From: an uncultured Collinsella sp.
Lineage (GTDB): Bacteria > Actinomycetota > Coriobacteriia > Coriobacteriales > Coriobacteriaceae
Assembly: GCA_902462065.1 (NCBI GenBank)
Contig: CABQAK010000021.1
Coordinates: forward strand, 1-35,011
Length of the DNA: 35,011 bases
Reading direction: 5' to 3'
Shown here: in pieces, positions 23,309 through 31,238 of the stretch
How positions within the stretch are numbered: the stretch's first letter is position 1
Layout: each line of letters begins with the position of its first letter
Notes under the pieces: model-generated
Seen by the model: the letters and a program-made list of their open reading frames with translations, nothing else
Databases searched by the model: none
Told to the model about the DNA's origin: nothing
Position numbers and translations under genes: made by a program

Positions 23309-24156
23309 TACTTGAGCACCCAATTATCGAAAGATAGACCATAGCTTGAATACTTGTCGCACAGGTCCTTAACCGTGCCGTCCTCGTAGAGCGCCTTGAG
23401 CGACTCGGTCACGGCGTCGGCCGACTTGGTGTCGCCCTTCTTAAAGCCGACGGCGTAGTGCTCGCTGGACAGCGGCTCATCAAGCTGCGTATAGGCATCG
23501 GGCTTGGCGGCAAGCTGATACTGGGCAATCGAAAGGTCGCAAGCCACGGCATCGACCGCGCCGCTCTCGAGCTGCATAAAGGCCGTGTTGTACTCGCCGA
23601 TCGTATCGAGCGTGGCAAATGTCGCCGCCAGATCCTTCTGATCACCCTCGAGCACATCCTGCGCAGCGGAATCGGTCTGGGTAATCACGGTCTTGCCGGC
23701 AAGATCGTCCCAACTCTTGATGCCCGCATCCTTCTTGACCACCAGCACCTGCTCGTTGAGCATGTACGGCTCGGAGAACGTGTAGTCGTCCTCGCGACCC
23801 TCCATGGTAAAGCCGTTCCAGATGCAGTTGATGGCGCCCGAGTTAAGCAGCGTGTCCTTAGCGTCCCAGTCGATGGCTTCGTATTTGACCTCCCAGCCCT
23901 GCTTATCGGCAACAGCCTTGGCCAGATCGAGATCAAAGCCGGTGTACTCGCCATCGTCGCCCACAAAGCCGTACGGAGGATAGGACTTATCAAAGCCCAC
24001 CACGAGCCTCTTGGACTCCGCAGCGCCCTTCACATCCTTGGCTGCAGCGGAACCCTTATCGGCACCACCGCCGCAACCGACAAGACCAAGGCCAAGCACC
24101 GTGGCGAGTGAGCCGGCTAGACCAACGAACTGACGACGAGACATATCGGTATTCAT
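23308..24156 (-). CDS. Amino-acid-binding lipoprotein of the ABC transporter
   Basis: 282 aa, family 3 extracellular solute-binding protein. The signal peptide has a twin-arginine-like SRRQFVG, a hydrophobic core and the lipobox LVGC with Cys28 as lipid anchor. The mature protein begins with a Gly/Ala/Lys tether, then RLVVGFDKSYPPYGFVGDDGEYTGFDLDLA, the classic start of the two-lobe fold. FTMEGREDDYTFSEPY holds ligand-contact residues of the family. GGGGGGA precedes the ATG. The SRRQF signal suggests Tat export is possible, but many actinobacterial lipoproteins have similar motifs. It has its own promoter and palindromic operator upstream. Confidence 0.95.
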   Translation of the reverse strand: MNTDMSRRQFVGLAGSLATVLGLGLVGCGGGADKGSAAAKDVKGAAESKRLVVGFDKSYPPYGFVGDDGEYTGFDLDLAKAVADKQGWEVKYEAIDWDAKDTLLNSGAINCIWNGFTMEGREDDYTFSEPYMLNEQVLVVKKDAGIKSWDDLAGKTVITQTDSAAQDVLEGDQKDLAATFATLDTIGEYNTAFMQLESGAVDAVACDLSIAQYQLAAKPDAYTQLDEPLSSEHYAVGFKKGDTKSADAVTESLKALYEDGTVKDLCDKYSSYGLSFDNWVLK

Positions 24157-24175
24157 GGTATTCCCCCCTTGGTGG

Positions 24176-24195
24176 CACTTTAGTTAAGTAAAGTG
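24176..24195 (-). promoter_or_regulatory. Palindromic operator in the ABC operon leader
   Basis: CACTTTA (24176-24182) and TAAAGTG (24189-24195) are perfect inverted arms about a 6-base centre. A further CACTTTA half-site at 24220-24226 lies within the promoter spacer, 44 bases away. A repressor bound here would block the transcript just after its start. The regulator is not in the window. Confidence 0.6.
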
Positions 24196-24213
24196 AGTCA
24201 TGTAACGTTCAGA

Positions 24214-24242
24214 ATCATACACTTTAGTGAGATGGAGTACAA
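24214..24242 (-). promoter_or_regulatory. Promoter of the amino-acid ABC operon
   Basis: On the minus strand TTGTAC, 17 bases, TATGAT. It would start the transcript about 50 bases before the lipoprotein ATG, just upstream of the palindrome at 24176-24195. Confidence 0.65.
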
Positions 24243-24250
24243 GGGAGAGC

Positions 24251-24397
24251 TTGCCCGGCGTGGGCGGGGAGCGGCGCGTAATTAAGTTTCCTGCTCTACA
24301 GTCCTGCGCAAGACGGAAAGCACATTAAGTGCTTTCCTTTGCGTGCGGAACTCGCGATAAACTTAATTACGCGCCGCTCCCCGCCCACGCCGGGCAA
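24251..24397. repeat. 39-base perfect inverted repeat with structured centre
   Basis: Arms 24251-24289 and 24359-24397 are perfect reverse complements over 39 bases, beginning TTGCCCGGCGTGGGCGGGG. The 69-base centre carries its own hairpin, GGAAAGCAC with GTGCTTTCC around ATTAA, plus weaker flanking pairings. It has no open frame and no visible flanking duplication. It lies between the divergent ABC operon promoter (nine bases away) and the methyltransferase gene. A miniature mobile element, a recombination site or a strong insulator-terminator are the options. Confidence 0.9.
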
Positions 24398-24461
24398 ACG
24401 TCGTTGGACTTATCACTGACGTGAAGTGGACGCTTGTATATCGTCTGCTAGCTTGGCACGG

Positions 24462-24467
24462 TACAAT
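24462..24467 (+). promoter_or_regulatory. Candidate -10 of the rRNA methyltransferase gene
   Basis: TACAAT lies 39 bases before the ATG at 24507. No good -35 is found at the normal distance. Confidence 0.35.
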
Positions 24468-24506
24468 GCTTTCAGATTTCAATTTGTTAATTAGTGGGGT
24501 TAATTC

Positions 24507-25955
24507 ATGGCAGAATCTCGTGCGGAGCGTAGGGCTCGTCGTGCTTTGGTGGAGGCGGTTGAGGGGTCGAAGGAGGAGAAATCTTCTACGAAATCCAAGT
24601 CTTCTAAAGCTGCAAAAAGCAAATCGGCTAAGGGCAAGGCTAAGGCCAAGCGTCCCGGCTCTCGTCGGAACGAGGATAAGGCATCTCAGACTCGCTCCAA
24701 GCGCTCGCATAAAGATCAGGTTTCGTCTGCGCGTAAGGCTGTGGACCCCAAGTCCCCCTGTTCCATCATGAAAGCTTGCGGTGGGTGTACGGCGCTCAAT
24801 CGTCCTTATAAGAAGCAGCTCGCCGCCAAGCAGGCCGCCATGGAGGAGCTTTTTGCTGCTCTTTGCGAGCGCGAGGGTATTAGCGTCGACTCCATTCGCG
24901 GTATGGGAGTCACCCTGGGCGACCCGGGCAAACATCCTGCGCCGCGTGGCTTTCGTCATAAGGCTGCCACTCCCTTTGCTCCCGGTAAGGAAGGCGCTGT
25001 CCGTTGCGGTTTCTTTGAGCGCGGCACGCACAAGATCGTTGCCGTACCCGAGTGTCCTGTCGAGGCGCCGGGTGCCCGTCAGATTCTCAACGGCATCGCA
25101 CGCGAAGCTGAGCGGCTGCATATTCCCGCCTTTAATGAGGACAAGCATCTTGGTTTGCTTCGCTATGCCATCGTCCGCTGCGGTTGGCGTACCGACCAGG
25201 TCATGGTTACGCTCGTGACCGCCCAGCGTGACTTACCGCATGCGCAGGAGTTCTTTGAGGCCATCGCGGCGCTCGATCCGCATATCGTCACCGTTGCCCA
25301 AAATATCAATGGCCGCCCCGGTAACGCCATCTTGGGCGAGGAGACTCGTATCGTCTTTGGCGCCGAATGCATGCGCGACCAGCTGCTCGGCTGCGAATTC
25401 GACATCTCCCCTACCGCGTTCTATCAGACCAATCCGCAGCAGACCGAGCTGCTCTATCAGCTCGCTATCGACGGCATGGATTTGCACCAGGGCGATGTGC
25501 TCATGGATGCCTACTGTGGCAGCGGTACCATCGGTCTTTGCGCAGCTAAAGATGCCCAGAACAAGGGTATCGGCATTATGCTGCTCGGCGTGGAGCGCAA
25601 CCCGGCGGGCATTGCCGACGCACGCCGCAATGCCGAGCTCAACGGCCTCACCCGCAGCGCTTGGTTTATGGCCGACGACGCCACCGATTACATCCTGGAT
25701 GCCGCCGATAACAACGAGCGGGTCGATGTCCTTTCCATCGATCCGCCGCGCGCCGGCTCCACGCCCGAGTTCCTCGAAGCTGCCTGCGCGCTTAAGCCGC
25801 GCCGCATCACCTATATCAGCTGCAACCCCGTAACTCAAGAGCGCGACCTGCATCAGCTCCTCGACGGAGGCTATCGCCTGCTCAAGATCACGCCCGTCGA
25901 CATGTTCCCCCATACCGACCACACCGAAACCGTAGCGGTCCTCGAACGCCGCTAA
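24507..25955 (+). CDS. RlmCD/TrmA-type RNA (uracil-5-)-methyltransferase with Lys-rich N-terminal tail
   Basis: 482 aa. It uses S-adenosylmethionine to make 5-methyluridine in rRNA or tRNA. A [4Fe-4S] cluster is expected from Cys85, Cys91, Cys94 (CSIMKACGGC) and Cys183 (VPECPVE). The Rossmann motif VLMDAYCGSGTIGL is near 331-344, DPPRAG is at 412-417, and the catalytic nucleophile is Cys439 in TYISCNP, with the general-base Glu in HTETVAV. The first 80 residues are an added Lys/Ser/Arg tail with no fold expected, probably RNA-binding, replacing the usual TRAM domain; its codons are richer in CGT and TCT than nearby genes. GGGG lies seven bases before the ATG. Whether rRNA or tRNA is the target is not settled by sequence. 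Confidence 0.92.
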   Translation: MAESRAERRARRALVEAVEGSKEEKSSTKSKSSKAAKSKSAKGKAKAKRPGSRRNEDKASQTRSKRSHKDQVSSARKAVDPKSPCSIMKACGGCTALNRPYKKQLAAKQAAMEELFAALCEREGISVDSIRGMGVTLGDPGKHPAPRGFRHKAATPFAPGKEGAVRCGFFERGTHKIVAVPECPVEAPGARQILNGIAREAERLHIPAFNEDKHLGLLRYAIVRCGWRTDQVMVTLVTAQRDLPHAQEFFEAIAALDPHIVTVAQNINGRPGNAILGEETRIVFGAECMRDQLLGCEFDISPTAFYQTNPQQTELLYQLAIDGMDLHQGDVLMDAYCGSGTIGLCAAKDAQNKGIGIMLLGVERNPAGIADARRNAELNGLTRSAWFMADDATDYILDAADNNERVDVLSIDPPRAGSTPEFLEAACALKPRRITYISCNPVTQERDLHQLLDGGYRLLKITPVDMFPHTDHTETVAVLERR

Positions 25956-25983
25956 CCAACCTCAGTAGATTTTTGGGACAAGA

Positions 25984-26013
25984 AAGGGGGCGACCCGCCT
26001 GGGCCGCCCCCTT
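25984..26013. terminator. Bidirectional terminator between methyltransferase and PHP genes
   Basis: AAGGGGGCG and CGCCCCCTT form a perfect 9-base stem with extra pairing in the loop (ACCC/GGG). Minus strand continues TTTCTTGT. A TTTTTGGGACAAG string just before it resembles a fragment of the GGGAC hairpins. Confidence 0.75.
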
Positions 26014-26033
26014 CGCTTGGTTTATAAACTCCG

Positions 26034-26855
26034 CTACATCCCATTGCGCAGATCGCACACACCGGCTGCCGCCATCTCGCGCAGCAGCGTCTCGCGGTCG
26101 CGCGTCACGATCAAATCCAGCGGGAAGTGAATCTCGTCGAGCATCTTGCGCGCGTGATCGAGCTTGCCAATGGCCATGCCAATGTGGGCATCGGTTGACA
26201 CGCCAATGCCCACGCCCAGCTCGGCGCAGCGCTCGGCGATCTTGCGGCATACGGCCCAATGCTCAGTGTCGACACCGTGTTCAAGACTATGGTTGTTGAT
26301 CTCGATAATCTTGTGCTTGGCCTTAGCTGCCAACAGCACCTCGTCGATATCGAACGGCACGCCCGAACGCCCCGTGTGACCCAGCATGAACACCTTGGGG
26401 TGCTCTAGGGCATTGATATACATCTCGGTCGTCTGGGCCAGCGTCGCGCCTTCAGCAATCTGCGGATTATGCACGCTCGCAACCAAATAATCCAAATTAC
26501 GCGTAACCAAATCGAACAGCGAATGCTGACGGCTGTACGAATCGCCGGCAATATCGAGCGTGACAGGGGTGTCCTCGCCAAACAGGCTTCCGTCCAGCGA
26601 AACGATATCGGCCTCGGCACCACGCAGCACCAGCACGCCGCTCCAAATGCGCGGCCAGATATCCTGGTTGATAAAGAACTGGTAACTGCGCAGGTCATTG
26701 GGGCAAGCCGTAACCATAGAGCTCAAATGGTCGGCAGATCCGAGCACCTGCAGACCACGCTCTGCCGCCCAGTACACATTCTCCTCAATGGTCGAATATG
26801 CATGCGCAGAGAACATCGTATGGGTATGAATGTCACAAGAAAGCAGGTAGGGCAT
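26034..26855 (-). CDS. PHP domain phosphatase, YcdX-like
   Basis: 273 aa. The PHP fold uses a trinuclear metal site to hydrolyse phosphoesters. Motifs: DIHTHTMFS (Asp8, His10, His12), SADHLS (Asp42, His43), a Glu in RGAEADI, ASVHNPQ, GHTGRSG, and VSTDAHIGMAIG near the C-terminus. This order matches the stand-alone YcdX-type proteins rather than the histidinol phosphatase or polymerase-linked forms. AAGGAG precedes the ATG. The natural substrate is unknown. It follows the aminotransferase gene by 165 bases with a hairpin between. Confidence 0.9.
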   Translation of the reverse strand: MPYLLSCDIHTHTMFSAHAYSTIEENVYWAAERGLQVLGSADHLSSMVTACPNDLRSYQFFINQDIWPRIWSGVLVLRGAEADIVSLDGSLFGEDTPVTLDIAGDSYSRQHSLFDLVTRNLDYLVASVHNPQIAEGATLAQTTEMYINALEHPKVFMLGHTGRSGVPFDIDEVLLAAKAKHKIIEINNHSLEHGVDTEHWAVCRKIAERCAELGVGIGVSTDAHIGMAIGKLDHARKMLDEIHFPLDLIVTRDRETLLREMAAAGVCDLRNGM

Positions 26856-26955
26856 CAGGTCTCCTTATCTGGCACGGCCGTCGCTTATATTCATTGTACG
26901 CATAGCCTCCGATAGTCGTAAAACCACTCCATCCCAAAGACACAACGTCCATGGC

Positions 26956-26986
26956 AACGGGGTCCGGCTTAACACCAAACCCCGTT
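26956..26986 (-). terminator. Hairpin after the aminotransferase gene
   Basis: AACGGGGT and ACCCCGTT form a perfect 8-base stem with a 15-base loop. The T run on the minus strand is lacking, so termination would be partial. Confidence 0.4.
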
Positions 26987-27020
26987 TCACGTAAAACATT
27001 GTAGGCAGAGCGCTTTACTT

Positions 27021-28205
27021 TTAACGATACTCGTCCGCCAACTGTTTCCAAGCGGGTAGCGAATTGACAATCGTTTCGTAGCTCACGCAATAGCCCAGGC
27101 GGAACCAACCCGGCATACCAAAGCTGTCCGAGGGAACCACAAGCAACTCATACTTCTTTGCGCGCTCGCAAAACGCATTCGCATCGGGCTCCAACGCTTT
27201 CACCCATAGGTAGAACGCGCCATCCGGCTCAACATAGGTGTAGCCGTACTCCGCTAGTGCGTCGGTAAGCGCGGTGCGGTTGCGTGCATAGGCCTCAACG
27301 TCACTCGGCTCATCGATGCAGTCGATAATTACGCGCTGAAAGAGCGCCGGCGCGCACACGAAGCCCAGCGTACGGGCGGCACCGGCAACGGCGGGCATTA
27401 GACGATCTGCCTGAGGATTCGTATTGGGAACCAGGATCCATCCCACGCGCTCGCCCGGCAGCGACAGCGACTTAGAATACGAGTAGCACACCACGGTGTT
27501 CTCGTAGATCGAGGGCACCCAAGGCACCTCGGCACCGTACACGATTTCGCGGTACGGCTCATCCGAGATGAGCATAATCGGATTCTCGGGATCGCGCTGA
27601 GCGTTGGCCTCGCGCAGAACATTGGCCAGTCGCGTCAGCGTGTCGCGTGTATATACGGCACCGGTCGGATTGTTGGGCGAGTCGATGATGACGGCCGCCG
27701 TCTTATCGCTGATCGCCTTGAGCACGTTGTCCACGCTCAGCTGGAACGTATCTTCATCGGCGAGTGCCTCAACACACGTACAGCCGGCCTTCTCAATCCA
27801 AACGCGATACTCCGGAAAGTACGGGGCGATAACAATAACCTCGTCGCCCGGGTTCGTAACGGCGTTGAGCGTGCAGGCGAGCGAAGCCGCGGCACCCACC
27901 GTCATAAAGACGTCCTTACCCTCATAGTTCGTTCCAAAGCGGCGGTTGAGCGATTCGGCGACGGCTGCTCGACATTGCGGCAGGCCCGGAGCGGGGGTGT
28001 AGCCGTGCAACTGGTCGCTCGGCAGCCCCAAGGCCTTCTTAATGGACTCCGCCACAGCAGCGGGTGCCGGAACGCTCGGATTGCCCAGCGAAAAATCGAA
28101 TACGTTTTCCGCACCGATCTGCGCCTTGCGCTCAAGGCCATAGCTAAAAATCTCACGGATGATGGAGCTTTCCGCACCGCGAGCATACATAGTTTCGTTG
28201 ATCAT
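27021..28205 (-). CDS. Pyridoxal-phosphate aminotransferase, class I/II
   Basis: 394 aa, fold type I. SLGNPSVPAP opens the substrate pocket, SPNNPTG is at 176-182, SDEPYREIVY contains Asp215, which contacts the PLP ring nitrogen, and YSYSKSLSLPGERVGW holds Lys245, which forms the Schiff base. FRLGYCVS near the C-terminus carries the Arg that binds the substrate carboxylate. The family includes aspartate, tyrosine and branched-chain-like aminotransferases; NCBI-style names such as pyridoxal phosphate-dependent aminotransferase would apply and the amino donor is not resolved. Start 28205 follows AAGGGGA; the longer reading to 28304 crosses the palindrome at 28266 and is rejected. Confidence 0.93.
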   Translation of the reverse strand: MINETMYARGAESSIIREIFSYGLERKAQIGAENVFDFSLGNPSVPAPAAVAESIKKALGLPSDQLHGYTPAPGLPQCRAAVAESLNRRFGTNYEGKDVFMTVGAAASLACTLNAVTNPGDEVIVIAPYFPEYRVWIEKAGCTCVEALADEDTFQLSVDNVLKAISDKTAAVIIDSPNNPTGAVYTRDTLTRLANVLREANAQRDPENPIMLISDEPYREIVYGAEVPWVPSIYENTVVCYSYSKSLSLPGERVGWILVPNTNPQADRLMPAVAGAARTLGFVCAPALFQRVIIDCIDEPSDVEAYARNRTALTDALAEYGYTYVEPDGAFYLWVKALEPDANAFCERAKKYELLVVPSDSFGMPGWFRLGYCVSYETIVNSLPAWKQLADEYR

Positions 28206-28265
28206 CTGTTCCCCTTTCGCATAGGCGCTATTGTACGCTTTAGTCGGGCAAAGCGCCGCAGCAAT

Positions 28266-28325
28266 GTTGATTGGGGACAGACTTAAATGCGTGAAAACGC
28301 TCATTTAAGTCTGTCCCCAATCAAC
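28266..28325. repeat. 24-base perfect palindrome with GAAA loop, GGGACAGACTTAAATG type
   Basis: Arms 28266-28289 and 28302-28325 are perfect over 24 bases, containing GGGGACAGACTTAAATG. The centre closes with CGT-GAAA-ACG after a 2-base bulge, a stable GNRA-type loop. It lies between the aminotransferase promoter region and the ftsH terminator. This closely resembles the REP-like hairpins linked with Y1 (RAYT) transposases in other bacteria, though no such gene is in the window. Confidence 0.85.
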
Positions 28326-28344
28326 AGACGGCCCCATATCGCTC

Positions 28345-28382
28345 AAAAGAAAAAGCCTCCGCAGGTTTCCCGCGGAGGCTTT
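28345..28382 (-). terminator. Terminator of the tilS-hpt-ftsH block
   Basis: AAAGCCTCCGC and GCGGAGGCTTT form a perfect 11-base stem with a 9-base loop, followed by TTTTCTTTT on the minus strand. It is 12 bases past the ftsH stop. Confidence 0.92.
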
Positions 28383-28393
28383 CGCCACAAAGA

Positions 28394-30541
28394 CTATTTG
28401 TCGGCGTCAGTGTCGGCATCGGCATCGGCATCGACGACGGCATGGTCATCGTCAGCATCATCGGATGCGGCTTCGGCATCCTCCTGCATGGCCGCCTGCG
28501 CAAAGGCCGCGGCATCAGCCGCCAGCTCCTCCTCGCTCATGCGAGGCCCGCGCTTCTTGGTCGGCATGCCGGCCGCCTTGGCATTGCGCTCCTCCTTGGC
28601 CGCCAGGATATCGCCCTCGCGCTCAAGGTAGGCATCCCACTCGTTGTCGAGCAGGGCGTTCACGGCGTCGCCTTCGACGGTCTCGCGCTCAAGCAGCACC
28701 TTCGCCATCAGATCGAGCTGATCGCGACGGGCGTTCAGGATCTCGACCGCACGGCGATGGGCCTCACGCATAATGCGCTGAACCTCGATATCGATGCGGC
28801 GCGCCGTCTCCTCGGAGTAATCCTGGTGATCGGCGTAATCGCGACCAAGGAACACCTGATGTTGCGCCTCGCCAAACACTTGCGTGCCCAGTTCCTCGCT
28901 CATGCCCAGGCGCGTGACCATCTCGCGCGCCATCTTGGTTGCGCGCTCCAGATCGTTGCTCGCGCCCGACGTAATGTCATCGCACATGAGCTCCTCGGCA
29001 ACGCGACCGCCCAAGAACACGGCGAGCTCGTCGAGCATCTCGTTCTTGGTCTTGAGGAAGTGGTCCTCCTGCGGAAGCTGCAGCGTGTAGCCCAGAGCCT
29101 GACCGCGGCTGACGATCGAGATCTTGTGGACCGGATCGGAGTGCTCCAGGATGTGGCCCACCAGGGCGTGACCGCTCTCGTGGTAGGCAATCGTGGTGCG
29201 CTCGGCCTCGGTCATCACGCGACCCTTGCGCTGCGGACCGGCAATCACGCGCTCCATCGATTCCTCGACCTCGTCCATCGAGATCACGGAACGATGACGG
29301 CGAGCGGCCAGCAACGCAGACTCGTTGAGCAGGTTCGCCAAATCGGCACCAGTAAAGCCAACGGTCATCTGGGCGAGCTTCTCAAACTTAACGTCCTCGT
29401 CCATCGGCTTGTTCTCGGCATGCACGCGCAAGATCTGCTCGCGGCCCTTCACATCCGGACGGTCGACCGTAACCTGACGGTCAAAACGGCCGGGACGCAG
29501 CAATGCCGGATCTAGGATGTCAGGACGGTTGGTCGCAGCGATCAGGATGACCGACTCGCTTTCCTCAAAGCCGTCCATCTCGACCAGCAGCTGGTTGAGC
29601 GTCTGCTCGCGCTCGTCGTGACCGCCGCCCAAGCCAGCTCCGCGCTGACGTCCCACGGCATCAATCTCATCGATGAAGATGATCGACGGGGCCTGGGACT
29701 TGGCCTCCTTAAAGAGATCACGCACACGGCTGGCGCCGACACCTACGAACATCTCGACAAAGTCGGAACCCGAGATGCTAAAGAACGGCACGCCCGCCTC
29801 GCCGGCAACAGCCTTGGCCAGCAGCGTTTTACCGGTGCCCGGAGGGCCAACCAGCAACACGCCACGCGGGATCTTGGCGCCCAGCTTGCGATAGCGATCC
29901 GGATCGCTCAAAAAGTCACGGATCTCCTCGAGCTCCTCGACCGCCTCGTCCACGCCGGCAACGTCTTCAAACTTGACCTTGGGGCGTGTGGCCTCGTTGG
30001 TCTTGGCGTTGGTCTTGCCAAACTGCATGTTCCTGTTGTTGGCGCCCATCATTTGGCGCATAAAGTAGAACATGATGGCGATAAGGGCGATCGTCGGAAG
30101 CACACTCATCGCCAAGTCGCCCCAAAAATCGGGATCGTTGGTGTTGACGATGTACTTGGTATCGGGGTGCTCCGCCATGAGCTCGGCAAGCGAATCGGAG
30201 CCGACATAGGTCGAAGAGAAGCTCTTGAGCTCGCTCGTATCGCCCTTGTCCTTCTTCGTCTTCCAGTAATGACCCGTCACGCTTCCGTCTTGAACCGTAT
30301 AGGTCAGATCTTCGACGCGATCCTGCTTGATGGCGCTCACCATCTCGCTCGTCGCGAGCTTAACGGTATTGCTGGAGCTGGCAAAGCCGGAGCCCATATT
30401 AAAGAAGGCATAGCCCAGAAGCGCGCAAGCCAAAAGAAAATACAGCCAGCCCGTACGCGTGGGCTTCTTGCCTCCGGGCATCCCCGGGATCTTTGGGTCC
30501 CGGGGAGTCTGGGAATTGTTGTCGTTACGGTCGTCGGGCAT
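28394..30541 (-). CDS. ftsH: ATP-dependent zinc metalloprotease FtsH
   Basis: 715 aa. A membrane-anchored hexameric AAA+ protease that degrades misfolded membrane proteins and selected regulators. Two spans (about 31-49 and 145-163) flank an extracytoplasmic domain. Walker A GPPGTGKT is at 232-239, Walker B IIFIDEIDAV near 287, the second region of homology ATNRPDILDPALLRPGRFD, and the zinc site HESGH at 454-458, with the third ligand in the LERATKMA region. The last 45 residues are an Asp/Ala-rich acidic tail with a repeated DADA unit. The ATG lies one base after the hpt stop, with GGAGG inside the end of hpt. Confidence 0.98.
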   Translation of the reverse strand: MPDDRNDNNSQTPRDPKIPGMPGGKKPTRTGWLYFLLACALLGYAFFNMGSGFASSSNTVKLATSEMVSAIKQDRVEDLTYTVQDGSVTGHYWKTKKDKGDTSELKSFSSTYVGSDSLAELMAEHPDTKYIVNTNDPDFWGDLAMSVLPTIALIAIMFYFMRQMMGANNRNMQFGKTNAKTNEATRPKVKFEDVAGVDEAVEELEEIRDFLSDPDRYRKLGAKIPRGVLLVGPPGTGKTLLAKAVAGEAGVPFFSISGSDFVEMFVGVGASRVRDLFKEAKSQAPSIIFIDEIDAVGRQRGAGLGGGHDEREQTLNQLLVEMDGFEESESVILIAATNRPDILDPALLRPGRFDRQVTVDRPDVKGREQILRVHAENKPMDEDVKFEKLAQMTVGFTGADLANLLNESALLAARRHRSVISMDEVEESMERVIAGPQRKGRVMTEAERTTIAYHESGHALVGHILEHSDPVHKISIVSRGQALGYTLQLPQEDHFLKTKNEMLDELAVFLGGRVAEELMCDDITSGASNDLERATKMAREMVTRLGMSEELGTQVFGEAQHQVFLGRDYADHQDYSEETARRIDIEVQRIMREAHRRAVEILNARRDQLDLMAKVLLERETVEGDAVNALLDNEWDAYLEREGDILAAKEERNAKAAGMPTKKRGPRMSEEELAADAAAFAQAAMQEDAEAASDDADDDHAVVDADADADTDADK

Positions 30542-30542
30542 C

Positions 30543-31091
30543 TTACGAATAAACCTCCGGTTTCAAAATGCCCAGATACGGAAGGTTGCGATAGCGCTCG
30601 GCATAGTCGAGGCCGTAGCCCACCACAAAGGCATCGGGGCAATGGGTTCCAACATACTTGGGCGTGATGGCCGAGACGCGGTCCTCAACGTCCTTCCACA
30701 GGAAGGCGGCGACCTCCAGAGAAGCGGGCTTGCGGCTCTCGAGGTTCTTCATCAGATACTTGAGCGTCAGGCCCGAGTCCAGAATGTCCTCAACGATCAG
30801 CACGTCGCGACCGCGGATGTCGATATCCAGGTCCTTAATGATACGCACGATACCCGAGGACTTCACACCGTCGCCGTAGCTCGAAACAGCCATGAAATCG
30901 ATGTTGGTCGGCAGCTCGATCTTACGCATCAGGTCGCCCATAAAGACCACGGCGCCGCGCAGGACCGCAATCAGCACCAGATCCTTACCCGCGTAGTCGC
31001 GAGTAATCTGCTCGCCTAGGCGAGAGACGATACCGTCGATATCCTCCTGCGTGAACAGAACCTTCTCGATATCCGGATGTTGAGAAGCCAT
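30543..31091 (-). CDS. hpt: Hypoxanthine phosphoribosyltransferase
   Basis: 182 aa. It salvages hypoxanthine (and guanine) to nucleotides with PRPP. The PRPP motif VLIVEDILDSGLTL is at 97-110, the LRGAVVFMGDL loop near 44-54 binds pyrophosphate, and VGYGLDYAERYRNLPY near the C-terminus closes on the base. AAAGGG precedes the ATG. It lies between tilS and ftsH as in many Gram-positive genomes. A probable own promoter at 31148-31156 means hpt-ftsH can be made without tilS. Confidence 0.96.
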   Translation of the reverse strand: MASQHPDIEKVLFTQEDIDGIVSRLGEQITRDYAGKDLVLIAVLRGAVVFMGDLMRKIELPTNIDFMAVSSYGDGVKSSGIVRIIKDLDIDIRGRDVLIVEDILDSGLTLKYLMKNLESRKPASLEVAAFLWKDVEDRVSAITPKYVGTHCPDAFVVGYGLDYAERYRNLPYLGILKPEVYS

Positions 31092-31147
31092 GACAACCCT
31101 TTCTTGTGCTTATCGCCCACACACCGCCGTATGGACGCGAACTACAC

Positions 31148-31156
31148 ATTCTAGCA
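31148..31156 (-). promoter_or_regulatory. Extended -10 promoter upstream of hpt
   Basis: On the minus strand TGCTAGAAT matches TGnTATAAT at five of six -10 positions plus the TG. It lies about 57 bases before the hpt ATG. Confidence 0.5.
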
Positions 31157-31187
31157 GCGCACGGGGTAAATTTACCAGCCCGTGCGC
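31157..31187. other. Hairpin between tilS and hpt
   Basis: GCGCACGGG and CCCGTGCGC form a perfect 9-base stem; the loop contains the palindrome GGTAAATTTACC. It sits directly upstream of the hpt -10 and could be an attenuating stem for tilS transcripts or a regulator site. Confidence 0.5.
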
Positions 31188-31238
31188 CATCAGCGCGGGA
31201 ATACCGTCAACGTCGCACAGAATAGCAGGCGTGGGACG

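Noticed and set aside
24251..24397. Integron attC site or complete insertion sequence
   Set aside because: No attC core-site layout and no transposase frame; only the inverted repeat itself is supported.
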